NCBI GenBank assembly: GCA_027494035.1
Contig: JAOSJQ010000020.1
Coordinates: 3,952-51,103 of the forward strand
DNA length: 47,152 bases
Source: UTCFX2 sp002050125
GTDB lineage: Bacteria > Chloroflexota > Anaerolineae > Anaerolineales > UBA4823
Reading direction: 5' to 3'
Part shown: in pieces, positions 25,275 through 34,500 of the stretch
Numbering within the stretch: the first letter of the stretch is position 1
Layout of the letters: each line of letters starts with the position of its first letter
Program-made: the position numbers and the translations under genes
The notes under the pieces: model-generated
Seen by the model: the letters and a program-made list of their open reading frames with translations, nothing else
Told to the model about the DNA's origin: nothing
Databases searched by the model: none

Positions 25275-26585
25275 ATGTCTTCGCTGGCCTTTGAGGTTGT
25301 GATCCTCTTCGTCCTCATCCTTGCCAACGGCCTGTTCGCCATGTCCGAGGCTGCCGTGATCTCGGCGCGCAAAGCTCGCTTGCAGCAGCGAGCCAACACC
25401 GGCGACGCCAAAGCGCGCGCAGCGCTCGATCTGGCTAATGAGCCGCGCAATTTCCTGGCGACGGTCCAGATTGGCATCACGCTGATCGGCATCCTGGCGG
25501 GCGCGTTCGGCGGGGCGACGCTGGCCAAACACCTGGCAGGTGTGCTCAGGGAGATTGCTTTCCTGGCGCGCTATGCGGACGCTCTCAGCCTGGCGATTGT
25601 CGTGCTGATCATCACCTACCTGTCGCTGGTCATCGGCGAACTGGTGCCCAAGAGCATGGCCCTCAGTCGCCCGGAGGACATTGCCGCTGCGGTCGCCGGA
25701 CCGATGAGCTTGCTCTCCAGGCTCACCGCCCCCCTGGTCTTCACGCTTAGCGCCTCCACCAACCTGGCGCTGCGTCTTTTCGGCGTCGCGGCTTCCGTTG
25801 AGTCGCCGGTGACGGAAGAAGAGATCAACGTGATGATTGATCAGGGCACCGATCTCGGCGCATATGTAGAGGCCGAGCGCGATATGGTCGCGCGGGTCTT
25901 TCGCCTGGCCGATCTGCGCGTCGGTGCTCTGATGACCCCCCGCACGGAGATTGACTGGTTCGATACCGGCGATTCGCCGGATGAGATTCGCAGCAAGCTG
26001 ATCGCCAGTCCCCATTCCCATTTCCCGGTGGTCAGCGGCGATCTGGACAGCATCCAGGGCATCGTACACGCGGCTGATGTGCTGGAGCGGCTGCTGTGCA
26101 ACCAGCCGCTCGACATGGATGCCGACTTGCAGCGCCCTCTGTTTGTGCCAGAGACAACGCTGGCGCTGAGCGTCTTCGACATGTTCAAGAAGACGGGCAA
26201 TCGCATCGCCGTCGTCATTGACGAGTACGGCGGTGTGCAGGGGTTGGTCACCTTGACCGACATCCTGGAAGAGGTTGTCGGCGATGTGGCGATCTCGCAG
26301 GAGACGATTGAGCCGCAGATCGTCCAGCGCGACGACGGCTCGTGGCTGCTCGACGGCCTGGTCTCTATCCAGCGCCTGGCCGACCTGTTGCGTATCACGA
26401 CGCTGGAGGAGAGCGCCCGCTATGAGACCCTGGGGGGATTCGTGATGAGCGAGCTAGAGCGCATCCCCGCCACCGGTGATTTCTTTGAAGCGTCCGGCTA
26501 CCGCTTCGAGGTCGTGGATATGGACGGGCACCGCGTGGATAAGGTGCTGGTCATGCCAGCGCCGCTGACCGCCGCGCCGGAGTAG
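25275..26585 (+). CDS. CNNM/HlyC-CorC family membrane protein (hemolysin-like)
   Basis: This 436-aa protein has the standard order: a DUF21/CNNM membrane domain (about 1-180) with FEVVILFVLILANGLFAMSEAAVISARKARL and LSLVIGELVPKSMAL; a CBS pair (about 215-345) starting at ALMTPRTEIDWFD; and a C-terminal CorC_HlyC domain (about 350-432) with YETLGGFVMSELERIPATGDFF. Relatives are magnesium/divalent-cation exporters or transport modulators; the hemolysin name is historical. ATG at 25275 is chosen since the family starts at the first membrane helix; no clear ribosome binding site is seen. It stands alone, upstream of tRNA-Glu. The length is typical, with no damage. Confidence 0.92.
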   Translation: MSSLAFEVVILFVLILANGLFAMSEAAVISARKARLQQRANTGDAKARAALDLANEPRNFLATVQIGITLIGILAGAFGGATLAKHLAGVLREIAFLARYADALSLAIVVLIITYLSLVIGELVPKSMALSRPEDIAAAVAGPMSLLSRLTAPLVFTLSASTNLALRLFGVAASVESPVTEEEINVMIDQGTDLGAYVEAERDMVARVFRLADLRVGALMTPRTEIDWFDTGDSPDEIRSKLIASPHSHFPVVSGDLDSIQGIVHAADVLERLLCNQPLDMDADLQRPLFVPETTLALSVFDMFKKTGNRIAVVIDEYGGVQGLVTLTDILEEVVGDVAISQETIEPQIVQRDDGSWLLDGLVSIQRLADLLRITTLEESARYETLGGFVMSELERIPATGDFFEASGYRFEVVDMDGHRVDKVLVMPAPLTAAPE

Positions 26586-26733
26586 CGCCTGGCCAGTGGG
26601 GGACATCTCCTGCAGAAAAACCTCACCGCGAAGCTGACTCTGTGCGGGGCGCGGCGCACCAGGAAGACAGTGAGGCGGGTGTGCGGCGCGGTCTGGGGTG
26701 AGGATGCCTGCCTGGTGGCCGGAGAATCTTAGC

Positions 26734-26761
26734 TTGACGGCAAGGGGGGGGCTGGTACAAT
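26734..26761 (+). promoter_or_regulatory. tRNA-Glu promoter
   Basis: TTGACG (26734-26739) and TACAAT (26756-26761) lie 16 bp apart with a TGG extension before the -10. The tRNA starts 15 bp beyond the -10. This is the best consensus promoter in the window. Confidence 0.8.
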
Positions 26762-26776
26762 GCCGCGTACTGTGTA

Positions 26777-26849
26777 GCCCCATTCGTCTAGCGGCCCAGG
26801 ACATCGCCCTCTCAAGGCGGAAACAGGGGTTCGAGTCCCCTATGGGGCA
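26777..26849 (+). tRNA. tRNA-Glu (anticodon CTC)
   Basis: The 73 nt sequence folds as a cloverleaf: acceptor GCCCCAT/ATGGGGC with discriminator A, D arm with TAGCGGCCCAGGAC, anticodon loop CTCTCAA closed by CGCC/GGCG (anticodon CTC, reading GAG), and T arm AGGGG-TTCGAGT-CCCCT. CCA is not encoded. Its 3' half is also the end of the convergent integrase gene, so it is the likely attachment site of the island to the right. The integration left an intact tRNA. Confidence 0.93.
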
Positions 26850-28203
26850 TATCATTCCCCTGACTTTTATCGGTCGGGGGACTTTCTTTTTCCCCTAGAG
26901 TCGCTTCCACTTCCGCAGCCAGGTCAGGGTACTCCTCCCGGTACAACTCCATCCGCAGCACCAGGAAGCGGTCCGCCCAGGGCTTGAGCTTAAAGCTCTC
27001 GATACGCCGCGTATCCACGTTGACCACAATCTCGTCAAATAGGTTCTGCGCCATGCCCTGCCGGTCTTCAGCGTCCGCCCCATCCCACAGCCGGGCGATC
27101 TTGTCCACCGCGTCCAGGCACATGCCCAACTCAAGGGCAATCTGCTGCGTCTCGGTCGTCCTGGTCTGCCAGTGGGCAATCTCGCGCTCGTTCTGTTCCT
27201 TGCGCGCCAGGTATTCGTCCCGGCTGAGGTCCCCATCGGCATAGAGGTTGCGCGCCGCATCAATGCGCCGGTTGGCCTTGGCAATAGCCTCTTCCCGCTG
27301 GCGCTCGAACTCCTCTTCATCGTCGGTGATGCGACCACTCTCCGCCTGAATAGCCAGCTCGGCCATCAGGTCAATCGCCTCCTGGTTGACCGTCAGCAAC
27401 TTGAGCAGCCGCCCGAATTCCTCCTCCAGCACGTCACAGGGTATGGAGCGGTTCTCGCAGCCACAGAGCACGCCCGTCTTGTGCTTGTAGCGGCGGATGC
27501 CGTTGGCGTCGGTGCGCCCGGTCAGCCGTGTGCGCAGACCCAGATTGTGGTCCTCTTGGGCCAGCCGGTCACAATGAGCGCAGTGGATGATCGCGCTCAG
27601 CGCATACGCCTGCGCATCCCGCTTGACACCCTTATCCACTGGCCGCAGTGTCCGCCCCTGGCGCACCAGAGCCACTGAGCGCACCAGGTCCAGCGGGAAC
27701 ACCGCCCGGTCTCCGCGCAGCAGCACCTCTTCTACATTGAGGTCTTCATAGGCCCGGCGGTCTTTGGCCTTCTCGTTCAGCACCGCCCCGCCATACTCCG
27801 GCCAGGCTCCCAGCACACGCCGCACATCCTCCCGGTCTATCAGACGCGGCTCCCCTTGCCGATCACAGAAGGACCATCCTTCCTCATTCAGCCAGTAGGC
27901 TATCTTCTCATAGCCCATGTCGTGCTCAGCATACAGATCGAGCACATAGCGGGCACAGTCGTAGTACCCCCGCCACAGCGCGCCCTCTTCGGGACGCTCA
28001 TCCAGCACCCCGGCAGCGAACTTGCCGTTGGGCAGCAGCCAGGCCCCCTCCGGGCTGGGCTGGAGAAAGCCATCCTTGCCGCGTACCGTCCCAAAGGGCG
28101 GCTTGCCCACGCTGATACCCTGAAGATGTCTCTTTTTCACCCCCCTGAACGGATACTTCTTCTCGTCGTTTGGCTTGATAAAACCCCCCACTGTCAAGAA
28201 CAT
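26812..28203 (-). CDS. Serine recombinase-type integrase lacking the catalytic resolvase domain
   Basis: This 463-aa protein begins abruptly in the Recombinase domain (VKKRHLQGISVGKPPFGTVRGKDGF, then LNEEGWSFCDRQGEPR and VRRVLGAWPEYGGAVLNEKAKDRR). A zinc-ribbon-like domain follows (HCAHC ... CGCENRSIPC, about 205-255), then a long coiled coil (about 285-370) as in large serine integrases. The N-terminal catalytic domain, with the nucleophile Ser and about 150 residues, is missing. No other frame in the 260 bp before the defence operon supplies it. Its last 12 codons (MPHRGLEPLFPP) and stop are antisense to the tRNA-Glu 3' half. It is likely the inactivated integrase of the island, able to bind DNA but not to recombine. 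ATG at 28203 is the first start. Confidence 0.8.
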   Translation of the reverse strand: MFLTVGGFIKPNDEKKYPFRGVKKRHLQGISVGKPPFGTVRGKDGFLQPSPEGAWLLPNGKFAAGVLDERPEEGALWRGYYDCARYVLDLYAEHDMGYEKIAYWLNEEGWSFCDRQGEPRLIDREDVRRVLGAWPEYGGAVLNEKAKDRRAYEDLNVEEVLLRGDRAVFPLDLVRSVALVRQGRTLRPVDKGVKRDAQAYALSAIIHCAHCDRLAQEDHNLGLRTRLTGRTDANGIRRYKHKTGVLCGCENRSIPCDVLEEEFGRLLKLLTVNQEAIDLMAELAIQAESGRITDDEEEFERQREEAIAKANRRIDAARNLYADGDLSRDEYLARKEQNEREIAHWQTRTTETQQIALELGMCLDAVDKIARLWDGADAEDRQGMAQNLFDEIVVNVDTRRIESFKLKPWADRFLVLRMELYREEYPDLAAEVEATLGEKESPPTDKSQGNDMPHRGLEPLFPP

Positions 28204-28317
28204 GTGCGGGCGATTTGTCCATACTCACCGGGACGTGTATTCTAAGAACTATCCCGCATCCGTCCTGGCAAGCTCGCGCAGGGTAGTCTCTTTTTCCTAT
28301 CGGCAGTGAGGACTAGC

Positions 28318-28333
28318 GCAGTGATACTACTGC
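28318..28333. promoter_or_regulatory. Operator-like dyad upstream of the defence operon
   Basis: GCAGT-GATACT-ACTGC is a 16 bp site with perfect 5 bp arms, 133 bp before the first operon gene. The central GATACT resembles a -10 hexamer, so a repressor at the dyad would cover the promoter. No convincing -35 is seen. The function is a guess from position. Confidence 0.3.
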
Positions 28334-28465
28334 CTATGCGCCTGTTGGCTGTCGCCAGAACAACCAGCGGTTGCACTAGGGCACGAACTGGACGGCGGCA
28401 CCACGTCTGCCGTGATTGCCTCCCCCGAAACAGGGACTAATCACCTCAATACAGGAGACTGTGCT

Positions 28466-29401
28466 GTGCAATCACTCGCCACCTCTGGAGAGCCGAAGCG
28501 TTCCATCTTCGGAGGTCATGAAAAGTTTGTATTTCGCCAAGGATGGCTGAAAAAGGGAGTGGACCTCGCAACTGAGGACCCTACTATCTTCACTCATAGC
28601 GACGCATTGGTGAGGCTAGGCGTTGGCAAGAACATGGTCCGTTCCATACGGCATTGGTGCTTGGCCACCGGAGTCTTGGAGTCTCCTCCATCCTCTGGCC
28701 CCAAAACAGCTCTCCAGCCCACCCCTCTAGGGACGCTGCTATTCGGTCGCGAAGGACGGGACCCCTATCTCGAAGACGTTGGAACGTTGTGGTTGCTTCA
28801 CTGGCAGCTAGTCTCAGGTGTGTACAGCTATGTCTGGGAACTTGTCTTCACTACGTTTCTAGAGCGTGAGTTCACTCGACAACGCCTGACCGATTTCGTC
28901 CGCCGGCAGTTCGACCGCGATGGCATTCGTACCACATCACAGATGGTCCAGCGAGAGATTGATGTCTGCCTGCGCACGTATGTCCCTGCGAAAGCCAAAG
29001 GCACCTTGTCTTCTGAGGATGGGCTGGACTGCCCGTTGGCAGAACTGAGTCTGATGCGTTCCAGCCGAGAGGAGCGGATCTATACCTTCATGATTGGCCC
29101 CAAACCCCTGTTGCCGACAGAGATATTTGGCTACGCTCTCCTTCAATTCTTGGCTCAGATTGCCCAGCACAGGCGGGCAGTTGCAGTGGACGAGTGCCTC
29201 TACCGTCCTGGCAGTCCCGGCCAGGCCTTCAAACTCGACGAAAACAGCGTGGTGGCTTATCTGGAGGCCCTGGAACAAAAGACGGCAGGAAGCATTCGCC
29301 TCCAAGAGACAGCCGGGCTTCGGCAGCTCTACTTGCATAGCCTGGCTCTCGGTCATGTATCTGAACACGCCTTGGACCTGCTGCGATCCTATTATGAATA
29401 A
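28466..29401 (+). CDS. DUF4007 family protein (SspB-like), first gene of the defence operon
   Basis: This 311-aa protein carries the DUF4007 hallmark FGGHEKFVFRQGWLKKG near its N-terminus. It continues with a winged-helix-like LGVGKNMVRSIRHWCLATGVLE and the LTPLGTLLFG...DPYLEDVGTLWLLHWQL block (here ALQPTPLGTLLFGREGRDPYLED). From what I know of the family, DUF4007 proteins occur beside DndC/SspD-type sulfur genes, and SspB of the single-strand phosphorothioation system SspABCD is described as a DNA nickase of this type. I infer a DNA-binding or nicking role here. GTG at 28466 is chosen, with AGGAG eight bases upstream; the frame is open to GTG at 28412. It overlaps the next gene by 8 bp. Confidence 0.82.
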   Translation: MQSLATSGEPKRSIFGGHEKFVFRQGWLKKGVDLATEDPTIFTHSDALVRLGVGKNMVRSIRHWCLATGVLESPPSSGPKTALQPTPLGTLLFGREGRDPYLEDVGTLWLLHWQLVSGVYSYVWELVFTTFLEREFTRQRLTDFVRRQFDRDGIRTTSQMVQREIDVCLRTYVPAKAKGTLSSEDGLDCPLAELSLMRSSREERIYTFMIGPKPLLPTEIFGYALLQFLAQIAQHRRAVAVDECLYRPGSPGQAFKLDENSVVAYLEALEQKTAGSIRLQETAGLRQLYLHSLALGHVSEHALDLLRSYYE

Positions 29402-32400
29402 CGACATTCCTTCCTTGCTCGCATCCATCGTAGAGATTCAGCAGGCGGCTATCCGCGCCATCCGCCTGGAGAGTGACCTGCACCATGCGGGGCTAGCTCA
29501 GGGTTATGTACTCACTTCCCAAGCACTCGCTTGTCTGGGGCGCATTGTTACAGGTCTCGACGAGAAGCGTCCAGCGCGCGCATGGACGCTAACTGGTCCC
29601 TATGGGTCAGGCAAGTCGTACTTCGGTTTGTTCCTGCTGAATCTATTGGGTAAGACGCAAACCGATCATGCAACAACCATGCGCGCGCTAGAGCAGGTTG
29701 ACCCTGTGTTGGCGCGTGAGGTGCATGAAGCGCAGCTGGATGGAAGCCGGGGGTTCTTCCCTATCCCGGTCACCGGCTATCGCGCGCCCCTGCAAGAGTG
29801 TCTGAGCGAGGGACTGGCCCATGCAGTGCGATACCTGAAAGACGAAGGCATCGCCGCTCAGAGTCTGGTGGAAGCGGAACCGGAACGCTCCCCAGAAACC
29901 AGCCGGGCCATTTTGCGCAGGGTGTCCCGGCTGTTACAGTTTGTCGTTGATAACGGTTATCGTGGCATCGTGCTGATCATTGACGAACTGGGCAAACCGC
30001 TTGAATTCGCTGCTGCGCATCCTGAAGAAGCAGACATCTACCTGCTCCAGGAGCTTGCTGAGTTTGCCAATCGCAGTGCCAATAGCCCCGTGGTTGTGAT
30101 CGGCATACTCCACCAGGCATTCGAACGCTATGCGGTCTTCCTGGACAGCGTGACCCAACAAGAATGGGCGAAAGTCCAGGGCCGTTTCGAGGACATTCCC
30201 TTCCAGGAACCGCCCCTTCAGCAGCTTCATCTGTTGGCGCGAGCTATCGTTTACCAGGATGAAGCGCTACGGGGCATGGAGATCGTGCTCCGAGACCAAG
30301 CTCAGCTTGCAGTTGCCAGCGGATGGTGCCTGCCTGCAGTACAGGAAGCGAACTTCATAGAGCTTGCTCTCAGCACATATCCTTTGCACCCAACGACCTT
30401 AGTAGCTCTGCCGTTGGTCTTCAGGCGTCTGGCCCAGAACGAGCGATCGATCTTCGCCTACCTCACGTCGCATGAACCGAACGGATTCCAGGAGTTCCTC
30501 CAGCAGCACGAGACGCCTGCCTTTGTCTCCCTGGCCGACTTGTTCGACTATGTGGCCGCCAACTTCCAGGGGCGTCTGTATGCGTCGGGCCGCGGGCGAG
30601 TTCTAGCAGAGACGCTCGATCGCCTGAACAGCACATCTCTGCTCACACCATTGGAGAGCGCCCTGTTCAAAAGCGTCGGCTTGATCAACTGGCTTGGCGA
30701 GACAAGCCATCTGCGAGCGACTGAGGAAGCGCTCATGGCCGCCCTGAGTGGCCTGGACTACCGGGAGGGCGAGGTTCGCCAGGCGCTGGAAACGCTGCGC
30801 CAGCGTTCGATGCTCGTGTATCGGCGTTTCAATCGCTCTTATGTTATCTGGCAGGGCAGCGATGTGGACATCGAGGACCGTCTGCAGCAGGCCCACCGGC
30901 ACCTGGGCGGAGCTTTCAGCCCTGTGGAGATGCTGCACAAGTACCTTCCTCCACGCCCGCTGGTCGCTCGCCGCCATAGCTACGGCAGCGGCACGGCACG
31001 CTACTTCGAGGTTCGCTACGCGGACAAGCACACTGACCGCCACGACTTGCTCCGCCAGCCCGATGAAGCGAGCGGGATAGTGGTTCTTTGCCTGCCACTG
31101 ACCACAGCAGGCGAGCGCGAGTTCGTAGACTGGGCACAGAGCGCTTCGTTGCAGTCGCACGGGGATGTGGTGATCGGCGTAGCGCATCCGGTCCCGCGTC
31201 TCACCGAGCTGTTACACGAGCTACGTGCGCTGCAATGGGTCTATGAACACACGCCGGAACTGCGCGATGACACCGTCGCGCGTCAGGAGTGGCGCGCGCG
31301 TGTGAGTGCAGTGGAGGCTTTGGTGCAGCAGTATCTGGATGAGGCTTATGGCCCGCATCAGTTGGCCCGTCCAGCGACCTGCCACTGGTATCACCGGGGC
31401 GTAGACGTTTCGCAGAACCTGGGCAGAAACCTAACCTCGTTCCTGTCCGCTGTATGTGATCAGATCTATCACGCGACTCCTCGCGTGTGGAACGAGCTAC
31501 TAAACCGCCGGGCGCTTTCTTCACAGGCTGCCGCTGCGCGCCGCAATCTGATTCAGGCGATGCTCACTCAGCCACATCACGCGGCGCTGGGCATTGAAGG
31601 CTATCCTCCCGAACGCAGCATGTACGAGAGCCTGCTCAACGCTGGCGGCTTGCATCGCCGAGACTCGTCCGGCGATTGGTGTTTCGCTCCTCCTTCTGAG
31701 CCGGACCGTCTGAGGCTGATTCCTCTGTGGCAGGCTATGGCTGATTACGTCTTCGCCCCGCCTGTGGAAACACGCCCGGTTGCGGAACTGTTCCGGCACC
31801 TGAAAGCCCCGCCCTATGGTGTGACCGATGGCGTGTTGCCCGTCCTGCTTTGCGCGTTCTATCTGGTTCACCAGGACGAAATGACGCTCTACCGCGAAGG
31901 GTCGTTGCTGCCAGAACCCAACATCGCCGACTGGGAAGTGCTGCTGCGCCGACCCGACCTCTTCGCGCTGGGCGGATGCCGTCTGACCGGGCCTCGTCGC
32001 GCGATCCTGGACCGGTTTGCGCGCAATCTGGGGACGGAGGTCGCGGTGATGCCGGTCGTGCGCGAACTCCTGCGCCAGATGAAGACGCTGCCCGAACATG
32101 CCTGGCGAACTCAGCGCTTGCCTGACCATGCTCTGCGCGTGCGCCTGGCGATGGAACGCGCGCGTTCGCCGGAGCAGTTGCTGTTCGGCGACCTGCCGGG
32201 GGCGCTCGACTTACCGCCGTTTGCGGATCAGAAGTCTAGCTCCAGGCGGATAACCCTGTTCTTTGACCGCTTGAACGCTGCTTTGCAGGCGCTCAGCGAG
32301 GCTACTCCTCAGGTGCGAGCCTGGGCGCGCGACGAACTGCTGACCGCCTGCGGTCTCCCCGGCGGGGAGGCGGGCTGGCAGCAATTCCTGACCCTGGCCG

Positions 32401-32753
32401 ATACGATGGCCGATTACACAATGCACCCGAAGCTGCTGCCGATGCTCCAACGGGCGATAGGCGCACCTGATGCGCAGTCTGCCCTGGACAGTGTGCTGGC
32501 TTATGTGGCCTCGCGCCCACTGCGCACCTGGACTGACGCCGATGCGGATCGTTTCCCGGCCCAGGCGCGCGCCGTCGGCGGATTGTTTGAAGCCGAGCAG
32601 TATAGCTCCGAAGACGATGCGCTGCTGACCTCTGATGAACAAGCTCTCAGCCGTAGTTTGGCTTCGGATTTGGAGGATTTCCTAGAACCATACTACAATG
32701 AGGATCAGCGAGCAGTTCGTGCCGCGCTACGCAGACTGCTCCGCAGGAAGTAA
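29394..32753 (+). CDS. Large P-loop ATPase of the defence operon (possible SspC counterpart)
   Basis: The product has 1119 aa. Walker A is GPYGSGKS (68-75), Walker B is GIVLIIDELGK (191-201, D197/E198), and VVVIGILHQAFERYA (233-247) is a sensor-like segment. The architecture (N-terminal AAA-like ATPase, then about 800 residues of helical and winged-helix-like sequence) resembles the large ATP-binding proteins found with DUF4007 and PAPS-reductase-like proteins. I infer it energises DNA sulfur modification, as SspC does, but homology to SspC cannot be proven by eye. ATG at 29394 overlaps the DUF4007 stop by 8 bp, which indicates translational coupling; the longer frame from 29094 is a shadow. 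The C-terminus is acidic and ends EDFLEPYYNEDQRAVRAALRRLLRRK. No nuclease motif was recognised. Confidence 0.75.
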   Translation: MNNDIPSLLASIVEIQQAAIRAIRLESDLHHAGLAQGYVLTSQALACLGRIVTGLDEKRPARAWTLTGPYGSGKSYFGLFLLNLLGKTQTDHATTMRALEQVDPVLAREVHEAQLDGSRGFFPIPVTGYRAPLQECLSEGLAHAVRYLKDEGIAAQSLVEAEPERSPETSRAILRRVSRLLQFVVDNGYRGIVLIIDELGKPLEFAAAHPEEADIYLLQELAEFANRSANSPVVVIGILHQAFERYAVFLDSVTQQEWAKVQGRFEDIPFQEPPLQQLHLLARAIVYQDEALRGMEIVLRDQAQLAVASGWCLPAVQEANFIELALSTYPLHPTTLVALPLVFRRLAQNERSIFAYLTSHEPNGFQEFLQQHETPAFVSLADLFDYVAANFQGRLYASGRGRVLAETLDRLNSTSLLTPLESALFKSVGLINWLGETSHLRATEEALMAALSGLDYREGEVRQALETLRQRSMLVYRRFNRSYVIWQGSDVDIEDRLQQAHRHLGGAFSPVEMLHKYLPPRPLVARRHSYGSGTARYFEVRYADKHTDRHDLLRQPDEASGIVVLCLPLTTAGEREFVDWAQSASLQSHGDVVIGVAHPVPRLTELLHELRALQWVYEHTPELRDDTVARQEWRARVSAVEALVQQYLDEAYGPHQLARPATCHWYHRGVDVSQNLGRNLTSFLSAVCDQIYHATPRVWNELLNRRALSSQAAAARRNLIQAMLTQPHHAALGIEGYPPERSMYESLLNAGGLHRRDSSGDWCFAPPSEPDRLRLIPLWQAMADYVFAPPVETRPVAELFRHLKAPPYGVTDGVLPVLLCAFYLVHQDEMTLYREGSLLPEPNIADWEVLLRRPDLFALGGCRLTGPRRAILDRFARNLGTEVAVMPVVRELLRQMKTLPEHAWRTQRLPDHALRVRLAMERARSPEQLLFGDLPGALDLPPFADQKSSSRRITLFFDRLNAALQALSEATPQVRAWARDELLTACGLPGGEAGWQQFLTLADTMADYTMHPKLLPMLQRAIGAPDAQSALDSVLAYVASRPLRTWTDADADRFPAQARAVGGLFEAEQYSSEDDALLTSDEQALSRSLASDLEDFLEPYYNEDQRAVRAALRRLLRRK

Positions 32754-32791
32754 AGCGCAAACTAAGCCGGTCTGACGGGACATCCAGCCCT

Positions 32792-33631
32792 ATGAACACA
32801 TCACAGCACTCTCCCAACGACAAACCTGCCCGCCATATCGTCTCTCTTTCCGGCGGCAAAGACAGCACTGCCCTGGCGATCTACCTGCGCGACAGAATCC
32901 CTGAACTAGAGTATGTCTTCTGCGACACCGAGAAAGAACTGGATGAGACCTATGAGTACTTGAGCCGACTTGAGGCTTACCTGAACAAGCCCATTGTCTA
33001 TCTCAAGCACGAAGGAAAAGGGTTTGACGAACTCCTCCAAATGCGCCGGGGCTTTCTACCTTCGCCCAAAGTCAGGTGGTGTACTGAATACTTGAAGATA
33101 AAACCCTTCGAGAAATACGTGAGCGATGATCGGTGCTACAACTACATCGGCATACGAGCTGACGAACCGCATCGCAAGGGGTACATCTCGACCAAGCCCA
33201 ATATAGTTCCTCGCTATCCCTTTGTGGAGGAGGGAATTGTCAAGGGCGACGTGCGACGCATTTTGGAGGAGAGCGGTCTTGGCCTGCCCGACTACTATGA
33301 GTGGCGCTCTCGTTCTGGCTGCTATTTCTGCTTTTTCCAGCAACGCATTGAATGGATCGGCCTGCTAGAGCATCATCCTGAGCGATACATGGAGGCAATG
33401 TCATACGAGCGAGAGGACTCTGAGACAGGCGAGAGATACACCTGGGTCTCGCGGGAAAGTCTACAGGAACTGATGCAGCCGCAAAGGATCGAGCAGGTTA
33501 GAAAGGAATACGCAGAACAGCAAGCACGACTGGCCAAGAGGCATAAGCCGCAGCAGACGCTCCTAGAGGCTTTTGGGCTAGAACTTGATGAGGCCAGTGA
33601 AGAAGATAGCTGTTTGATATGTCATCTATGA
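32792..33631 (+). CDS. PAPS reductase-like ATP pyrophosphatase (BrxP / DndC / SspD-like)
   Basis: This 279-aa protein has the PP-loop SLSGGKDST (18-26) that activates a substrate by adenylation, FCDTEKELDETYEYL, the core KVRWCTEYLKIKPF with C97, and GIRADEPHRKGY. Two CxxC pairs, C177/C180 (SGCYFCFF) and C274/C277 (at the C-terminus), could bind an iron-sulfur cluster, as DndC does. DndC and SspD activate the DNA backbone or carry sulfur in phosphorothioation. In type 4 BREX the same family member, BrxP, replaces the PglX methyltransferase. Sulfur would come from the cysteine desulfurase at 42962. It lies 38 bp after the ATPase and overlaps the next gene by 13 bp. Confidence 0.9.
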   Translation: MNTSQHSPNDKPARHIVSLSGGKDSTALAIYLRDRIPELEYVFCDTEKELDETYEYLSRLEAYLNKPIVYLKHEGKGFDELLQMRRGFLPSPKVRWCTEYLKIKPFEKYVSDDRCYNYIGIRADEPHRKGYISTKPNIVPRYPFVEEGIVKGDVRRILEESGLGLPDYYEWRSRSGCYFCFFQQRIEWIGLLEHHPERYMEAMSYEREDSETGERYTWVSRESLQELMQPQRIEQVRKEYAEQQARLAKRHKPQQTLLEAFGLELDEASEEDSCLICHL

Positions 33632-34500
33632 TAGGGGGAGAGTTGGATCAAGAGCCAGGCTCCAAACAGGAGAACCGACTTGGGTTTTCCTTCCATCGCA
33701 CGTTCTCCCTCGTTCGACCTGCAGTGATGCAGGTATTGGAACTTGCGGGGCAAATTGGCGGCGAGGAAGCAAAGACTCTGGACAATAAGACAATTAGGGA
33801 GAAGACATCTCTCGGTTCCATCTACGTCGAGTCCATGCCCCGCTATGCCATCGGCACGGGCCTGCTCAGTTTCGACCGCCAACTCACCCCCTTCGGTCGC
33901 TATGCCCTGGCTCATGATCCCCTGCTGGAGCAGCACGGCACTCAGTGGCTGATGCACTACTACGTGAGCGCACCGCATGGGCCGGGGCCGGCTTTCTGGC
34001 ACGATCTCGTAGCCAGAGACCTCTACGTGGGGCACGAGTTCGGCGCGGATGAGATCGCCCGGCACATCGCCAGCTTCCTTGAGCAGACCGAGGGTCGGAC
34101 TTTGGTCGAACGGACTGTGCGCAGCACTGCGACCGTCTTCCTGGGCACCTACATCAAGCCGGATGGGCTGGGCAAGCTGGGGATTCTGACGGCGCTGGAC
34201 GGCCAGCGTTATCTGGTGACAGAGCCTGTATCCCCACCGGCGTGGGCTGTGGCGTATGCGCTGCTCGACTACTGGGCGGCTCACTACGCAGATCGGCTAA
34301 CTGTCAGCCTGGACTCGCTGACTGAGCCAGGTGGGTTTATGTCGCTGTTTCTCCTGGGACAGCAGGAGTTCGGCGCGGTGCTCCGTGCCCTGCAGGCTGA
34401 ACACTATGTCGAGGTCTACCGTACAGCGCCGCCGTATCAAGTGGTGCTGCTACGGCGTGATACTGAGCCTTTGTTGAAGAAGCTCTATGGAACAGAGTGA
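33619..34500 (+). CDS. Second DUF4007-like protein
   Basis: This 293-aa protein resembles DUF4007 in its central block LTPFGRYALAHDPLLEQHGTQWLMHYYV (about 90-117), aligned with the TPLGTLLFGREGRDPYLEDVGTLWLLHW block of the protein at 28466. It lacks the FGGHEKF motif and has FSFHRTFSLVRPAVMQVLELAG instead. The C-terminal half (AEHYVEVYRTAPPYQVVLLRR) is winged-helix-like. It may be a diverged partner or the second half of a heteromeric DNA-binding unit. ATG at 33619 gives a 13 bp overlap with the previous gene; ATG at 33628 gives a 4 bp overlap (ATGA) and is as likely. Neither has a good binding site, so translation is probably coupled. Confidence 0.72.
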   Translation: MSSMIGGELDQEPGSKQENRLGFSFHRTFSLVRPAVMQVLELAGQIGGEEAKTLDNKTIREKTSLGSIYVESMPRYAIGTGLLSFDRQLTPFGRYALAHDPLLEQHGTQWLMHYYVSAPHGPGPAFWHDLVARDLYVGHEFGADEIARHIASFLEQTEGRTLVERTVRSTATVFLGTYIKPDGLGKLGILTALDGQRYLVTEPVSPPAWAVAYALLDYWAAHYADRLTVSLDSLTEPGGFMSLFLLGQQEFGAVLRALQAEHYVEVYRTAPPYQVVLLRRDTEPLLKKLYGTE

